Assembly: GCA_015484935.1 (NCBI GenBank)
Contig: WFUQ01000173.1
Span: 1 to 6,484, forward strand
DNA length: 6,484 nucleotides
Reading direction: 5' to 3'
From: Gammaproteobacteria bacterium
Lineage (GTDB): Bacteria; Pseudomonadota; Gammaproteobacteria; SZUA-229
Positions 5,723 through 6,484 of this stretch are shown one piece after another. The number at the start of each line of letters is the position of its first letter. Position 1 is the stretch's first letter. The notes below the pieces were generated by a model, which ran no database searches, was not told the origin of the DNA, and saw nothing but the letters and a program-made list of their open reading frames with translations. A program made the position numbers and the translations under genes.

Positions 5723-6073
5723 TCAGCCCCTTATCAGTGACAGCGCATCGCTGTGAAAATGTATCCCGTCCCAGCCGGTATCGATGAAATGGCGTATATT
5801 CTGATGATTATCCGAGTCCGGGTGTAACAACACATCCTGCCGGTAGTAATCTCCGAAACAATGTAAGGTCTGCTGCTGACTCAGACCCTGCAGCGCGGCG
5901 AACGCAAAAATTTTGCATGATCCCGCATTCTCACCCGCTTGATTATGGAGGTCGCCGTTGTCGAACCCGGCCGGCGTATAATGATAATTGTCGTCGATGA
6001 CAGCGATCACCTCATCAAAAGTAACGCTATCGGGCGTGTTCGCCAGTCGGGCCAGTAATTCTGTCATATTCAT
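5723..6073 (-). CDS. HopJ-type effector family protein (116 aa)
   Basis: The sequence follows the small HopJ family (PF08888): an N-terminal MTELLARL helix, V-I-D-D-N-Y-H-Y-T-P, then NGDLHNQAGENAGSCKIFAF, the FGDYYRQDV block, HPDSDNHQNIRHFI and a final GWDGIHF. The family is named after a Pseudomonas syringae type III effector, but members occur widely in bacteria with no such secretion system. Nothing here suggests secretion, so a cytoplasmic role of unknown nature is more likely. The length is normal for the family. The start is uncertain: a GTG (6074-6076), ATG (6071-6073) and ATG (6065-6067) are in frame and none has a clear ribosome binding site. The last would give MTELLARL, like typical relatives. 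It is the first gene of a two-gene unit with the 88-residue protein. Confidence 0.88.
   Translation of the reverse strand: MNMTELLARLANTPDSVTFDEVIAVIDDNYHYTPAGFDNGDLHNQAGENAGSCKIFAFAALQGLSQQQTLHCFGDYYRQDVLLHPDSDNHQNIRHFIDTGWDGIHFHSDALSLIRG
5727..5732 (-). promoter_or_regulatory. Ribosome binding site of the 88-aa gene
   Basis: AAGGGG on the minus strand, six bases before the ATG, lies within the last codons of the HopJ-family gene. It supports both the start choice and translation from a shared message. Confidence 0.65.
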
Positions 6074-6155
6074 CACTGGATACTATCATTTAATCTGCCA
6101 CCTGTAGCGACATCTCGCATCGCTGACTTTTCAGTTTCAACCACAGCGAGCTTCA

Positions 6156-6164
6156 TGCCATAAT
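6156..6164 (+). promoter_or_regulatory. Candidate extended -10 for the right-edge gene
   Basis: TGCCATAAT fits an extended -10 (TG, one base, CATAAT). No good -35 is seen at 17 bp (TTCAAC at 6136-6141). The dyad TCGCTG (6120-6125), 18 bases, CAGCGA (6144-6149) overlaps the -35 area. The predicted leader would be about 50 nt. The rest of the 6074-6222 spacer shows no gene; it must also hold the leftward promoter of the HopJ-family gene, which I could not place. Confidence 0.35.
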
Positions 6165-6222
6165 CAGACCCGTGGCAGGACTTGTATGCGTTCTCCCCGA
6201 ATGGACAGCACCAAAAACCAAT

Positions 6223-6484
6223 ATGAAAAATCAAACCTGGTTCACGCTCATCGTATTACTGCTCGGCATGCTCGCGCCATCGTCAGGCGGCAGCAGTGAA
6301 TTCGAATCCTGGAAACGCCAGCAACAGACCGAGGCACGACAGCAGGTCGATGAGTTCGAAGCCTACCGCCGCCGTATCAGAGCCGCATTCAAGCAGTACA
6401 AACAGAAGACCAGCGCCGTCTGGGGCAGAAAAAACGTCACCCCGGGTAAACGTAACTGGATCAGCTACATCGACAATCTGGAAC
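6223..6484 (+). CDS. Exported protein, N-terminal part; resembles DUF3393/MltC-type N-terminus
   Basis: An open frame runs from the ATG at 6223 off the right edge (87 codons and one base, no stop). It begins MKNQTWFTLIVLLLGMLAP, a Sec-type signal peptide with a short positive n-region and hydrophobic core; cleavage is likely within the following SSGGSS. There is no lipobox cysteine. The mature start is a charged helix (FESWKRQQQTEARQQVDEF), then FEAYRRRIRAAFKQYKQKTSAVWG and a NWISYIDNLE segment. This recalls the DUF3393 region that precedes the catalytic domain in MltC-like lytic murein transglycosylases, but the catalytic part is not in the window, so that identity is tentative. There is no visible Shine-Dalgarno sequence before the ATG; the start rests on the signal peptide. 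An upstream in-frame GTG (6172) would bury that signal and is less likely. Confidence 0.75.
   Translation, partial: MKNQTWFTLIVLLLGMLAPSSGGSSEFESWKRQQQTEARQQVDEFEAYRRRIRAAFKQYKQKTSAVWGRKNVTPGKRNWISYIDNLE

Noticed and set aside
5723..6073. HopJ-family gene as evidence for a type III secretion system or pathogenicity
   Set aside because: The family is widespread in non-pathogens and no secretion, chaperone or Hrp-box feature is visible nearby.
6186..6293. Short plus-strand frame with ATG codons at 6186 and 6201 overlapping the right-edge gene
   Set aside because: It ends quickly, lacks a ribosome binding site and is out of frame with the signal peptide, which is far better supported.

Overview
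The window looks like a chromosomal housekeeping region of a gammaproteobacterium. The elongation factor G is of the second, stand-alone type that I know from Vibrio, Shewanella and Pseudomonas (EF-G 2/FusB-like). The YjgN, M48, HopJ-family and cupin genes also fit Gammaproteobacteria or their close relatives. Base composition is moderate (near 50% GC by eye), genes are tightly packed, and no phage, IS, CRISPR, tRNA or rRNA is visible. A more precise taxon (for example a sulfur-oxidising, Chromatiales-like lineage) would be a guess.

Layout from left to right. Positions 1-211 are non-coding and rich in dyad symmetry. They hold a small hairpin at 3-36 and a large imperfect palindrome at 99-177, whose arms are built from three 8-9 nt GC-rich units each. 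Position 212-601 (minus) is a small single-domain cupin. A 296-nt divergent spacer carries the promoter region of a stand-alone EF-G gene (898-2988, plus), which ends in a textbook intrinsic terminator. After a good sigma-70-like promoter comes a two-gene plus-strand unit, yjgN (DUF898 multi-pass membrane protein, 3153-4325) followed without any gap by a membrane-anchored M48 metallopeptidase (4326-5438). Converging on it from the right is a minus-strand pair, a HopJ-family protein (5723-6073) and an unrecognised 88-residue protein (5454-5720). The right edge holds the first 87 codons of a secreted protein (6223 onward) that resembles the DUF3393 region at the N-terminus of MltC-type lytic transglycosylases.

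How the genes work together. EF-G serves translation. The yjgN-M48 pair is the most system-like part: an unexplained membrane protein translationally abutted to a membrane protease, so a functional partnership in envelope protein handling is likely but unproven. The HopJ-family/88-residue pair is co-transcribed and of unknown function. The most unusual DNA structure is the left-hand palindrome with mutually exclusive pairings. No clear defence, mobile or biosynthetic system is visible.
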